From JAPKYZ01 sp033763835 (GTDB lineage: Bacteria; Acidobacteriota; Terriglobia; Bryobacterales; Bryobacteraceae): a DNA stretch of 64,000 nt. Position 1 is the first letter of the stretch, and each line of letters opens with the position of its first letter. Of the stretch, positions 51,365 through 59,411 are shown one piece after another. The position numbers and the translations under genes were made by a program. The stretch spans positions 62,001-126,000 of the forward strand of contig JANRJS010000032.1 of assembly GCA_033763835.1 (NCBI GenBank), in the 5' to 3' direction. The notes below the pieces were generated by a model. The model worked only from the letters and a program-made list of their open reading frames with translations, was not told where the DNA came from and did no database searches.

Positions 51365-52186
51365 TTACGTTTGAGAGTTTGCCGCCGCATCCTTCGGCTC
51401 GATGGCCTTGAGGATCTCGGCGGCTGTCTGTTGCACAAGGGCGAGCGATTCGACGAGAGTTGCCTTGTCGCCCGCATGAAGCTGGATGTAGTCGGAACTG
51501 GCGGTGTTGGTGTCGAGTCCGATAGCGGAATTCACGACGAAGGCCACAGCTTCGGCTTCGGTCTCCCGAACGGTGTGCGTGGTCTTGGTTCGTCGTTCCG
51601 TTCGATGCAGCAGTTCATGCGCGACTTCATGAACGAGCACCGAGAAATGCTCTGCCGGGCTGAGGTCCGGGCGTAGTGTAATCTTGCCGCCCGAGGACAT
51701 ACCGCTGGCTGGAGCGATAGCCTCCGAGTATTCAAGCGCAATGCCCTTGTCGGCAACGAAGTCCTTCAACCGTTCGGTGTACTTGCTAGGATCGCCCTGA
51801 ACGCTGGCGAACTCGGGCAACGGTTCGCCTTCGGTCTGCGCCACGTCGAATACATGCGCGGCGCGAAAGCCGAATAGACGTGTCTGCGCGTCCTCGCTCA
51901 GTTCGTCGTCGGCTCTCTTTCTGCCGACCATCGGCGCGAGAATCACGATGCCGCGTTCGCCCTTGCGCACGTAGCGGCGGAGCTTGAGCCACGACTGGAA
52001 CCCCGCGACGTGTGTCGCCTGCGGGCGCTGACTGTAGATGAGAAGGATGTTGCCCCACGAGTAGCGGTGGAAGCGGGACATCACGGCGAGATAGAGTTTG
52101 AGCGCTTCGCTCTGGCCGCGTTCGAGCGCGTCCATGAGACGTGTGAGAGCGTCTTCGCTGAGTTGTTTGGCTTGTTCGGTCGTCAT
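51365..52186 (-). CDS. ArdC-like antirestriction protein with zincin domain
   Basis: 273 residues. The N-terminal half resembles the ArdC single-strand DNA-binding domain (RFHRYSWGNILLIYSQRPQA, then GFQSWLKLRRYVRKGERGIV). The C-terminal half is a gluzincin with H186-E-V-A-H190 (HEVAHELLHRTE) and a downstream Glu in RETEAEAVAFVV. ArdC proteins protect incoming single-stranded conjugative DNA from restriction. It is between the SSB and ParB genes. Confidence 0.82.
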   Translation of the reverse strand: MTTEQAKQLSEDALTRLMDALERGQSEALKLYLAVMSRFHRYSWGNILLIYSQRPQATHVAGFQSWLKLRRYVRKGERGIVILAPMVGRKRADDELSEDAQTRLFGFRAAHVFDVAQTEGEPLPEFASVQGDPSKYTERLKDFVADKGIALEYSEAIAPASGMSSGGKITLRPDLSPAEHFSVLVHEVAHELLHRTERRTKTTHTVRETEAEAVAFVVNSAIGLDTNTASSDYIQLHAGDKATLVESLALVQQTAAEILKAIEPKDAAANSQT

Positions 52187-52228
52187 GGCGCAGCCCCCTC
52201 GTGCCTTCCTGGGGAGAGCGGACCGCCC

Positions 52229-52627
52229 TTAGGCGGCCGCCCCCTCTGGCTCCGGCACCGCGCCAGACTCGGTCTTCTTCGACCGGTCGAGCTTGACGAT
52301 CGAGACCACCCGCACTTCGGTGATCGACTTCTTCACCTCGGCGGCCTTCTTGCCGTTGCCGGACTTCGCCGTGTAGTCCCGCGTGCGGATCTCACCCTCG
52401 ACTTGCACGTGCGTGCCTTTCAAGAGCGTCCCCGCGTACTCGCCGAGCTTGCCCCACACGATGCAGCGGTGCCAAGTGGTTTCCGACTGGTAGCCGCCGG
52501 TTCCCTTGTCCTTCCAACTCCGCTTGGTGGCGAGCGAGAGCACGGTGAACGACTTCTGATTCTTGGTGGTGCGGACTTCGGCGTCCTTACCTAAAAATCC
52601 GATTAGGTTGATGCGATTGGCGTACAT
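52229..52627 (-). CDS. ssb: Single-strand DNA-binding protein (first copy)
   Basis: 132 residues from ATG 52627, with AAGGAG upstream. The OB fold is clear: NRINLIGFLGKDAEVRTTKN, then FTVLSLATKRSWKDK, then WHRCIVWGKLGEYAGTLLKG and THVQVEGEIRTRDY. The acidic tail is short (EPEGAAA) and lacks the DDDIPF tip of housekeeping SSB, so it likely serves element transfer only. Confidence 0.92.
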   Translation of the reverse strand: MYANRINLIGFLGKDAEVRTTKNQKSFTVLSLATKRSWKDKGTGGYQSETTWHRCIVWGKLGEYAGTLLKGTHVQVEGEIRTRDYTAKSGNGKKAAEVKKSITEVRVVSIVKLDRSKKTESGAVPEPEGAAA

Positions 52628-53231
52628 GTTGCGGTTCTCCTTTTCTGCTCCCGATGTGTCTCTCGGGGCACCCAATAGCGAGCGGAGCCGCTCCCAAGGA
52701 CAAGGTCTGCTTTTTCGGGGGGACCGCCAAGGCGCAAGCCGGTCCGCGTCGAGCGGATGGTGGGGGAGCCGAAACCCGTCAGGGCCGCGAAAGCGGAAGC
52801 AGAAGACCGCAGTTCCGCAGGGCGCGGCTAGGCCGTCAGGCCGTCAAGCGAAGCGGTGCCCGAGAGACCAAGGGGCAGAATCCAAGGAACCGCGATCTCG
52901 CCAATCACAACGGATCGACGGATGGAAGGTTGGGGGACGCCGACTCCGTCATACCGCCGAATCAGATGTCACCGAATGAAGTTCGCCAATGGTGAGTTGG
53001 ATGGAAGCCGGCATCGCGCCAGCCGGATCGAGGCAGCAGATCAACGGGTGGAGACGCGAGTCGAGAGAGCGATCTCTTTTGGCGAGGTACAGGGCGAGGG
53101 CTTCAGCGCGCGTGCGGGCGACTGCGACGGCATGGCAGGTGCCGACCGTGTGAGACGAAACCGCACGTGGGGTCTCGGCGAAGCTGCCAAAGGACGGGAC
53201 CGATCCGGTGTGGACCAGTCCCGAGCGGACT
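52628..53231. other. Structured GC-rich non-coding spacer
   Basis: 604 bp between the SSB start and the FliA-like sigma stop. It holds the hairpin GAGCGG-AG-CCGCTC (52680-52693), GGACCG..CGGTCC (52721-52745), a tandem GGCCGTCA pair (52831-52846) and a long-range repeat GTCTCTCGGGGCACC (52658-52672) complementary with a one-base bulge to GGTGCCCGAGAGAC (52855-52868). Frames through it are Arg/Gly-rich and unconvincing. It may be a leader, a small RNA or an origin. Confidence 0.5.
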
Positions 53232-53942
53232 CTAGGCGCTTTCACCGGAAAGACCGAAGGCGAGACGGAGACGAACGATTGCCAAGCTCTTCAACTGCGA
53301 AGCTCGGCTCTCGGACATGCGGAGCCGCTTTGCGATCTGGCGAAGCGTTTGGCCTCGTTGAATCGCATGGACGATCAGGCGTTCTCGACGAGGGAGACGG
53401 GTTATCGCGTCTCGCAGACGGGGTAGGAGATGGTCGTCCACCGGCGCTTCACCCGATTCCGACGCTGCGATCTGCAAGGGTCGTCCGGACTTCTCGTTGG
53501 GCAAGTCGAGACTGACAACAGACGCCGCACGAACGACAACAGCGAGTTTGCGATACCGCGTCAGCGAGCAACTCATCTCCACGGCGGTCTCCGCTTCGGA
53601 AGGTGGCCGCTCAAGACGGGATTCAAGGAGAGACTGGGCTTCCTCACGCTGGCGCTGAAAGTGCCGTGCCGCTCGCGGCAACGGATCAAGCGCACGCAAG
53701 TAGTCGAGAATCGCTCCGCGAATGCGATGCTCTGCGAACGTATTCATTTTGAGCCCGCGGCCTGGCTCGTATCGATCTAGAGCTTGGATCAATCCAAGTG
53801 TTCCTGCCGATACCAGGTCGTCCAATTCAACTTCGGAAGGGCACCGTTGATAGGTGCGAAAGGCTAGTAAACGAACCTGCGGCATGTGACTCAAGATCGT
53901 CTGCTCGCGGTCGGAAACAACAGTGGTTTGTACACCAGACAT
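53232..53942 (-). CDS. FliA/WhiG-type (group 3) sigma factor
   Basis: 236 residues from ATG 53942, with AGAGGAG upstream. Region 2 is clear (VELDDLVSAGTLGLIQALDR, then YEPGRGLKMNTFAEHRIRGA, then ILDYLRALDPLPRAARH), region 3 is partial, and region 4 has LPRRERLIVHAIQRGQTLRQ and IAKRLRMSESRASQLKS. Sigma factors of this group usually serve motility or sporulation; here it lies among transfer and maintenance genes, so it probably directs element genes. The ribosome site lies in a hairpin. Confidence 0.88.
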   Translation of the reverse strand: MSGVQTTVVSDREQTILSHMPQVRLLAFRTYQRCPSEVELDDLVSAGTLGLIQALDRYEPGRGLKMNTFAEHRIRGAILDYLRALDPLPRAARHFQRQREEAQSLLESRLERPPSEAETAVEMSCSLTRYRKLAVVVRAASVVSLDLPNEKSGRPLQIAASESGEAPVDDHLLPRLRDAITRLPRRERLIVHAIQRGQTLRQIAKRLRMSESRASQLKSLAIVRLRLAFGLSGESA

Positions 53943-53951
53943 GTGATTGCT

Positions 53952-53967
53952 CCTCTCGCACGAGAGG
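53952..53967 (-). promoter_or_regulatory. Hairpin covering the ribosome site of the sigma gene
   Basis: On the mRNA, CCUCUC-GUGC-GAGAGG forms a six- to seven-pair hairpin whose 3' arm contains the Shine-Dalgarno bases GAGAGG, nine bases before the AUG. It could restrain translation of the FliA-like sigma factor until unfolded. Confidence 0.5.
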
Positions 53968-54154
53968 CTTCCTCGCCTCCCGCGCGCCGGAGAACGAGCG
54001 CGGTGGCGCGGAGCGGTCAAGGCCGGGCAAAGCCCGCCATCTGGGCAGCCTTGACGGCGAGCACCACTGCGCTATTGAAGAAAGAAAGCGGGAGCGAGGA
54101 GACGGGATACGGTGTGATCGCGGTTAGAGTAAGCAGAGAATATGGAGCTTTGCG

Positions 54155-54544
54155 TTAATCACGTTCGTCAGGGTCATCGCCCGACTCGCGATGCTGAGGA
54201 TGACCGCCGGAATGCCCACACGCGGATTGGATCGAAAGAATGGATTGCACCCGAATCTCGACGACTTGATGGGCGACCCCGTCCTTTTGGTACTCGCGGC
54301 TGCGAAGCTCTCCCTCAATTTGAACGTGGGTGCCCTTCTTAAGCGCCGATGCGAATCGGACTGCGCTCCTGTCCCATACGGTGCAGCGGTGGTAGTCGGA
54401 TCGAGACTGCCAAGTGCTGGACGCGTCTTTCCACCTGCGCTTCGTGACCAGCGTCAGAATCACGTAGCCATTGCCTTCCCGGCTCGCTCGTGACTCGGCG
54501 TCGATGCTGAGGTAGCCGACGAGAGTGACACGGTTGAGGTACAT
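54155..54544 (-). CDS. Single-strand DNA-binding protein (second copy)
   Basis: 129 residues with the OB fold: NRVTLVGYLSIDAESRASRE, then YVILTLVTKRRWKD, then YHRCTVWDRSAVRFASALKK and THVQIEGELRSREYQKDG. It is clearly related to the copy at 52229 but diverged through most of its length. It is divergent from the XRE regulator gene, sharing an 83-bp spacer with a dyad. Confidence 0.88.
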   Translation of the reverse strand: MYLNRVTLVGYLSIDAESRASREGNGYVILTLVTKRRWKDASSTWQSRSDYHRCTVWDRSAVRFASALKKGTHVQIEGELRSREYQKDGVAHQVVEIRVQSILSIQSACGHSGGHPQHRESGDDPDERD

Positions 54545-54575
54545 GGATTAAATCCGCGGCTTGACGCCAAATGAG

Positions 54576-54600
54576 GCGTATATGCCGTTGGCCTATACGC
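54576..54600. promoter_or_regulatory. Dyad operator between SSB and XRE genes
   Basis: GCGTATA (54576-54582) and TATACGC (54594-54600) form a perfect inverted repeat with an 11-bp spacer, in the spacer between the divergent SSB and XRE genes. The XRE protein encoded next is the likely ligand, repressing both genes. Confidence 0.6.
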
Positions 54601-54627
54601 GCCAAAGTAGCACGCTCGAATTTACGG

Positions 54628-54927
54628 ATGCAACGGCGCGGCAAACAGCTTCAGCCGGCGGATCTCAAGGAACGAGCAGTCGGCAATGTACTGCGCGAGT
54701 TAAGGGAAGATGCCGGGCACTCGCAGGAACGGCTCAGCGCTGAGTGCGGTTTCGACCGCACATACATCAGTCGGGTCGAGCGCGGAATTATCAATCCGAC
54801 GATTGGTCGCCTCTGGAAGGTCGCGGATGCGCTTCGACTACCCTTGAGCCAAGTCGTCATGCGGATGGAAACTTGGGCCAGCGACGAGGAAAAAGCGTCC
54901 GCGAAACGAAGGCCTTCGAACCGTTAG
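54628..54927 (+). CDS. XRE-family regulator
   Basis: 99 residues from ATG 54628; 19 further upstream codons are open but run through the operator. The HTH_3 domain spans 18-75: LRELREDAGHSQERLSAECG, then FDRTYISRVERGIINPTIGR and LWKVADALRLPLSQVV. The basic tail KASAKRRPSNR ends the protein. It sits before the cluster operon and may control it, the divergent SSB, or both. Confidence 0.85.
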   Translation: MQRRGKQLQPADLKERAVGNVLRELREDAGHSQERLSAECGFDRTYISRVERGIINPTIGRLWKVADALRLPLSQVVMRMETWASDEEKASAKRRPSNR

Positions 54928-54980
54928 CCCGTCTGGCGGAAACCTTAGCTTCCAGGACCGACCTGGCCAGCCCCAAAAAA

Positions 54981-55019
54981 TGTTTGACAATCGCACATAC
55001 ATTGTTCGATAATCGAACA
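54981..55019 (+). promoter_or_regulatory. Promoter with two copies of a 17-bp operator
   Basis: The -35 box TTGACA (54984-54989) and the -10 box GATAAT (55008-55013) are 18 bp apart. TGTTCGATAATCGAACA (55003-55019) is a perfect palindrome around one base and covers the -10. TGTTTGACAATCGCACA (54981-54997) is a second copy, 14 of 17 matching, covering the -35. The centres are 22 bp apart, two helical turns, so two dimers could bind on one face and block the promoter. The XRE protein at 55377 is the likely repressor. Confidence 0.75.
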
Positions 55020-55031
55020 GGAGGCAGCCAT

Positions 55032-55367
55032 ATGGGTCTTCCGTTAAAAAAGGAATCGTATCCGGCGTATCCGAAAACAGAGATTCGAGCGACCGTCAAA
55101 GAGTGGTGGAGGCGTGAACAAGACGAACTCCAAAAGCTGGCAGATCCTGTCGAAGAACTCCAACCCGAGAATGGTACGGTGTTCGACCTCGTCCCGATGA
55201 TTTCCTCCCATCACGCGGTCGAGATTGTCTTGGCATTAGAGGACATCGTGGGTTTCGAGATACCGGACTCCGTGATTAAGCGGGGTGGCTACCACAGTTG
55301 TGAAGAGATGGTCGAACATCTAGAGCGAAAGCTCGCCGACTTACATTCGAAGAAGTATCCAACATGA
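55032..55367 (+). CDS. Divergent acyl-carrier-protein-like protein
   Basis: 111 residues from ATG 55032 (AGGAGG upstream). The C-terminal half follows the acyl carrier protein pattern: S58-S59-H-H-A-V-E-I-V-L-A-L-E, then VGFEIPDSV, then EEMVEHLERK. In register, S59 occupies the position of the phosphopantetheine Ser of the DSL motif; the Asp and Leu are replaced by Ser and His. The first 45 residues are an extra Trp- and Glu-rich segment. A holo-ACP synthase is encoded 5.1 kb away in the same cluster, which supports the call. It is the first gene of the plus-strand operon. Confidence 0.65.
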   Translation: MGLPLKKESYPAYPKTEIRATVKEWWRREQDELQKLADPVEELQPENGTVFDLVPMISSHHAVEIVLALEDIVGFEIPDSVIKRGGYHSCEEMVEHLERKLADLHSKKYPT

Positions 55368-55376
55368 AGAGGAAAT

Positions 55377-55733
55377 ATGTCATCCAAAGCTGATTTTGAG
55401 AGGGCAGAAATGGCTCGCCGCCTCAAAGAAGCGCGCGAATACCTTGAACTTCCTCAAGAGGAGGTGGCGAAGGAACTCGGAGTGCCAAGGACGGCGATTT
55501 CGTTGATGGAATCGGGACAGCGCAAGGTTGAGGCACTTGAACTTCAAAAACTTGCACGGCTCTTTCAACGACCTGTCGGCTACTTCACCGGCGATGAGGC
55601 AGCCGAATCATCGCTACCGCCCCAGGTCGCGCACTTGGCTCGTGCTGCTTCAAAGCTCTCGAATCGAGACCGTGACGAGCTTGCGCGGTTCGCCGAGTAC
55701 TTGCAATCCCGATCTTTGTCCGAAAAGGAGTGA
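55377..55733 (+). CDS. XRE-family repressor, ImmA/IrrE partner
   Basis: 118 residues. The HTH_3 domain (about 12-70) is clear: MARRLKEAREYLELPQEEVA, then KELGVPRTAISLMESGQRKV, then LQKLARLFQRPVGYF. It overlaps the ImmA/IrrE gene region, whose ATG lies 2 bp after its stop. In ICEs and phages the ImmA-type protease cleaves such a repressor to induce the operon. It is the likely ligand of the 17-bp operators upstream. Confidence 0.9.
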   Translation: MSSKADFERAEMARRLKEAREYLELPQEEVAKELGVPRTAISLMESGQRKVEALELQKLARLFQRPVGYFTGDEAAESSLPPQVAHLARAASKLSNRDRDELARFAEYLQSRSLSEKE

Positions 55734-55735
55734 CG

Positions 55736-56737
55736 ATGAAATCTCGGCGTGATGCCATTCTTGAGGGTGCAAAGGCGGCGGCGAAGATTCACCGCCAATT
55801 TGATCTACGCCGTCACATTGAGAGTCAAGCTAGCAACATCGATGTGTTTGGAACGATTGTCAAGGAGAAGATTCCACTCTTGTTTCGTCCGCTCGAGGGT
55901 CTGCTCGGCGCATTCTTGCCGGGTCCTGTCCCCGGAATCATAGTGACGACGAGGCGGCAGTTGAGTGTGCAGCGGTTTACTGGAGCCCACGAACTTGGTC
56001 ATGCTGCGATGGGTCACCAAGCAAGTCTGGACGATGAGTCGATGTTGAAGCGATCAGAATCCCCGGGCTGGGACTACGATCCGTTTGAAGTAGCGGCGAA
56101 TGCATTCGCAACACATTTCTTGTTACCCAAATGGCTGCTAATTTCGCACGCGGCTCGTCACCGCTGGACTAGGCGCGATTTGTCGACACCCTCCGTCGTG
56201 TACCAGCTCGCATTGCGTGCTGGTACCAGCTACCAGGCGACCTCCTTGGCACTGTTCCGGCACAAACTAATCGATAGTGAAACTTTTGACAGCCTCACCC
56301 AGACCGAAGTGAAGCGGCTAAAGCAGAATCTTTTGGATGGTCATCAGCTCGAGAATTGGTACCCGGACGTTTGGGTCCTTACTGAGGCTGACGAAGGGTC
56401 AATCATCGAGGGCGATTCTCGTGATGCGTTTGTCCTTCGTTTAAGAGAGAGCAGCGGCGCCGGGTATCTCTGGAAAATCGATGACTTGAAGAACGCAGGT
56501 TTCTTATTGTTCCGCGATGACCGCGTGATTCCGCCCGCGGAAGACGAAGTGGGCGGAGACGTGGAGCGGGTCGTCGGTGCCCGGCCAGGCGACAGCCGAG
56601 TTGGCCACATTAGTCTTCAACAGACGCGGCCTTGGCAGACATCAGGGGTTCCCCTCAGCCAGCTTTCATTTTCGTTTGATCTTCGAGGCAAGGAAAGCGG
56701 TCGACCGCGGGCTGAACGCCGATTGGTGGCCGCTTGA
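55736..56737 (+). CDS. ImmA/IrrE metalloprotease fused to a chagasin-like inhibitor domain
   Basis: 333 residues from ATG 55736 (AAAAGGAG upstream). Residues 30-185 are an ImmA/IrrE zinc protease with H85-E-L-G-H89 (GAHELGHAAMGH) and third-ligand E118 (FEVAANAFATHFLLP). Residues about 210-320 show all three loops of chagasin (I42) cysteine-protease inhibitors in order: GAGYLW, VGGD and RPW (QQTRPWQTS), within a beta-rich frame. Chagasins block papain-like enzymes, and the next gene encodes one. I infer that this protein both cleaves the XRE repressor and restrains the protease. The fusion is not one I know as a described architecture. Confidence 0.8.
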   Translation: MKSRRDAILEGAKAAAKIHRQFDLRRHIESQASNIDVFGTIVKEKIPLLFRPLEGLLGAFLPGPVPGIIVTTRRQLSVQRFTGAHELGHAAMGHQASLDDESMLKRSESPGWDYDPFEVAANAFATHFLLPKWLLISHAARHRWTRRDLSTPSVVYQLALRAGTSYQATSLALFRHKLIDSETFDSLTQTEVKRLKQNLLDGHQLENWYPDVWVLTEADEGSIIEGDSRDAFVLRLRESSGAGYLWKIDDLKNAGFLLFRDDRVIPPAEDEVGGDVERVVGARPGDSRVGHISLQQTRPWQTSGVPLSQLSFSFDLRGKESGRPRAERRLVAA

Positions 56738-56739
56738 AA

Positions 56740-57387
56740 ATGCCAGTCAATATTCTGGTTGACCTGCGGGACCGGTTCGGTAGGGCACGGGATCAGGGAG
56801 GGCGTCCGACTTGCATGGCCTTTGCTGCTAGCGACACTCACTCGTTCTCGCACGGAACCGACAAAGCGCTATCAGCCGAGTACGTGCACTACCACGCAGT
56901 GCGTCGACGGAAACCGCTACAACCAAATCGAGGAGTACCGATGTCGCTGATGATTGATGCCGTCCGAAAGGACGGTCAACCACCGGAGGAAGTTTGGCCG
57001 TATTTGTCGGTGGTGCCATCGCCCCTGTCCGCTTGGGCACCTCCAAAGAACTGCGCACCACTATTTCGTCATTCAATGACAGAGAAACTCACTGACGTAT
57101 CAAATGTCTTCGCTGCTCTTGACACTGGTCAACCGGCTCTTTTTGCCGCAACAATCACCGAGCAGTTTTATAGGCCGTCGGCTGACTACATCATCAAGGC
57201 CGCACCGGGTGATCGCGAGGTCGGAAATCATGCCTTGGTCGCCGTTGGCCACGGGACAGCGAATGCGGAAGCGGCCGTTCTGGTCAGGAATAGTTGGGGC
57301 GAAGAGTGGGCCGACCAAGGCTATGCGTGGGTGACTAAAGACTATTTAGAGTTCCGGCTACTGAGCGTGGCCGTTCCATTCAATTAA
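56740..57387 (+). CDS. Papain-like (C1) cysteine protease
   Basis: 215 residues from ATG 56740; TTG 56734 is an alternative that overlaps the inhibitor gene's stop (TTGA). The catalytic set of the papain family is complete: Q19 (oxyanion hole) and C25 in DQGGRPTCMAFA, H164 in GNHALVAVGHG and N184 in VRNSWGEEWADQGYAWV. There is no signal peptide and no propeptide, so the enzyme would be an active cytoplasmic protease unless held by an inhibitor, which fits the chagasin-like domain encoded immediately upstream. It may attack host or phage proteins. Confidence 0.85.
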   Translation: MPVNILVDLRDRFGRARDQGGRPTCMAFAASDTHSFSHGTDKALSAEYVHYHAVRRRKPLQPNRGVPMSLMIDAVRKDGQPPEEVWPYLSVVPSPLSAWAPPKNCAPLFRHSMTEKLTDVSNVFAALDTGQPALFAATITEQFYRPSADYIIKAAPGDREVGNHALVAVGHGTANAEAAVLVRNSWGEEWADQGYAWVTKDYLEFRLLSVAVPFN

Positions 57388-57391
57388 ACTT

Positions 57392-58243
57392 ATGATTCAC
57401 CCAATCTCTGCGGACACTTGCGCGAAGGCTTGGCTTGGAGCGATTAGCCTCCTGGGTGATGCCGAACATCGCTGCGCCTACAACGTCATACTCGACATCG
57501 AAAACCCAATCTCTTTAGCATTTATTGACAAACGCATTGTGCAAGCGCTGGACGAGCTTCTCGTTGCCCACGACGCACAGCCGGTTGCGACAGTGGCTGG
57601 CACTATTTTTCCAGCGGCTCACTACCGGCAGCGAGGCCTTAAAGGAGTGATGGAGGATTTCCCAAAGCGGGTATATCCGAAGGTCAAGAAGAATTGGGGC
57701 ACTTATGCGGGACGGATGCTCGTGCGCACGAACCACACAGGACAGGAGTTGAATCCACTCCAGATCCTAATCGACAAACTGAGACAGCAGATGCGAGGTT
57801 CTGGCCCTAAGCGAGCGATCTATGAAGTCAACATGGTAGATGTATTTGCCGATCTTCCTATATACGATCCGGGTCGCGATGCAAGACGAGTTATGAACCA
57901 GCCCTGTCTGGCGCATCTCTCGTTCAAGCTGACTGGGGATCACGGCTTAATGCTGACAGCGCTCTATCGCAACCACTACTATGTCGAGCGGGCACTGGGA
58001 AACCTGATCGGGCTTTCCCAACTTTTGTTTTTTGTCGCAAAGGAGGCCGAACTGGAGCCCAAAGGGTTGGTGTGCCACTCAACCTTTGCGCGTCTTGATT
58101 TCGACGGAGGATGGACCGTTCGGGAAGTCAATCGGCTCATTGAGAAATGTAAGGAATTGGTAAGCGGAGCGGAGACGAGTTCGGCGGTAATGAATAAACT
58201 TGCGACATCTGATGCTACGAAGGACTGCGGCCTCCATGTCTGA
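57392..58243 (+). CDS. Thymidylate-synthase-like protein
   Basis: 283 residues. The C-terminal half aligns with thymidylate synthase: N-Q-P171-C172-L-A-H, then FKLTGDHGLMLTALYR (R193) and ALGNLIGLSQLLFFVAKEAE, then LEPKGLVCHSTFARLDFDGG. C172 stands where the catalytic Cys of PPCH is and R193 where the phosphate-binding Arg is; the His after the Cys is Leu. The N-terminal half has KKNWGTYAGRMLVRTN in the place of the WGxxYG region. The protein may methylate, hydroxymethylate or only bind a pyrimidine nucleotide. It lies between the protease and the MazG-like gene. Confidence 0.6.
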   Translation: MIHPISADTCAKAWLGAISLLGDAEHRCAYNVILDIENPISLAFIDKRIVQALDELLVAHDAQPVATVAGTIFPAAHYRQRGLKGVMEDFPKRVYPKVKKNWGTYAGRMLVRTNHTGQELNPLQILIDKLRQQMRGSGPKRAIYEVNMVDVFADLPIYDPGRDARRVMNQPCLAHLSFKLTGDHGLMLTALYRNHYYVERALGNLIGLSQLLFFVAKEAELEPKGLVCHSTFARLDFDGGWTVREVNRLIEKCKELVSGAETSSAVMNKLATSDATKDCGLHV

Positions 58244-59411
58244 GCTGGTCGGGATGAACGAGTTTCAGCGCCACACGCTGGCTACAGACCAAAATACTCT
58301 TCTCGGAATGGACGGCCTTCGTTTTCCACTCCTGGGGCTATTCGGGGAAGTAGGAAGCTTATTGAGTGCCTTGAAAAAGAAACAGCGCGATCGAGCCTCG
58401 TACATCGGCTACCAAGATAGTGTGATCGAAGAGTTTGGCGATGTCCTGTGGTACTTCTCCAACGTTGCGGCGCGGAGCAATCTCGACCTTAGTGTCTTGG
58501 CCCAAAAGATGTCACGCGCCCTGAGCGATTGGGACCAAACTGGCCCGCATGAGTTTGGCACATTTGGCGATATTCAGCCGCTTGGCTCTGCGAGTAATCC
58601 GTTTTCAAGCTGCGTCTACGAGCAGCGACTAATCGAGCTTGCCGGGAAGGTTGGACGATTGCTCGACGATGTGGCAGGAAATAGGATTGAGCACAATCGG
58701 GATGCACTTGCGGCGCACCTAGTGGAGATCTTCCGAGCCTTAGTGTCCGCAGCCGACGAAGCCGGCATTGATCTAGGCGAGGCAGCTGCGAGAAACATCA
58801 CCAAGACGCTGAGCAGGTGGCCGCTCCCCGAGCAGCGAATTCCGACGCCACTATTCGATGAAAGCGATGATCCTGAGGAGCAATTGCCGCGCCGTATAGC
58901 GATGGATGTGGCCGAAAGGGGGTCCGATGATAAGAGGTACGTTCGTCTTCGGTGCAATGAACTAAATATTGGCGACCGCCTCACGGACAACAAAGCTGAC
59001 GAGGACGACTATCGCTTTCACGATGTGTTTCATCTCGCCTATGCCGCAATTCTCGGCTGGTCGCCAGTCACAAGGGCGCTGTTTAAGGTGAAACGCAAGA
59101 GCAGGCCTAAAGCTGACGAAACGCAAGATGGCGCCCGCGCCACACTCGTGGAGGAAGGAATTTCGACATGGATTTTTAGTCACGCTTGTCAACTGAACTA
59201 CTTTGAGTCGATCACCTCGCTCGACTACCCCCTGTTAAAGACAGTCCAAGCGCAGGTCAAGGGCTATGAAGTCGAGTCTTGTCCTTTGTGGCTGTGGGAA
59301 AAAGCGATTCTGGACGGGTATACTGTCTTTCGCGAGTTGCGAGCCCGACGAAAGGGTCTTGTAGTCGCGGATCTTAACGATCGTTCAATCGTATTCAGGC
59401 CCCTTCAGTAG
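58236..59411 (+). CDS. MazG-like nucleotide pyrophosphohydrolase with extra domains
   Basis: 391 residues from ATG 58236, which overlaps the previous stop by eight bases. The first MazG-like unit has E-V-G-S-L (FPLLGLFGEVGSLLSALKKK) and the second metal motif EEFGDVLWYFSNVA. A degenerate second copy follows (ELAGKVGRLLDDVAG, then LVEIFRALVSAADEAG). The C-terminal domain (about 255-391) contains DDYRFHDVFHLAYAAILGWS and a conserved-looking acidic stretch (RATLVEEGISTWIFSHACQL). MazG enzymes hydrolyse NTPs or dNTPs. It overlaps the convergent gene by 17 bp at the stop. Confidence 0.75.
   Translation: MSELVGMNEFQRHTLATDQNTLLGMDGLRFPLLGLFGEVGSLLSALKKKQRDRASYIGYQDSVIEEFGDVLWYFSNVAARSNLDLSVLAQKMSRALSDWDQTGPHEFGTFGDIQPLGSASNPFSSCVYEQRLIELAGKVGRLLDDVAGNRIEHNRDALAAHLVEIFRALVSAADEAGIDLGEAAARNITKTLSRWPLPEQRIPTPLFDESDDPEEQLPRRIAMDVAERGSDDKRYVRLRCNELNIGDRLTDNKADEDDYRFHDVFHLAYAAILGWSPVTRALFKVKRKSRPKADETQDGARATLVEEGISTWIFSHACQLNYFESITSLDYPLLKTVQAQVKGYEVESCPLWLWEKAILDGYTVFRELRARRKGLVVADLNDRSIVFRPLQ

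Noticed and set aside
52654..52995. Arg- and Gly-rich plus-strand frames between SSB and the FliA-like sigma gene
   Set aside because: They run through hairpins and lack codon bias and ribosome sites; the region looks non-coding.
55003..55019. 17-bp palindrome as a LexA box
   Set aside because: The arm order does not match the Gram-positive or alphaproteobacterial LexA boxes I know, and the LexA-like gene in the window has a different dyad.
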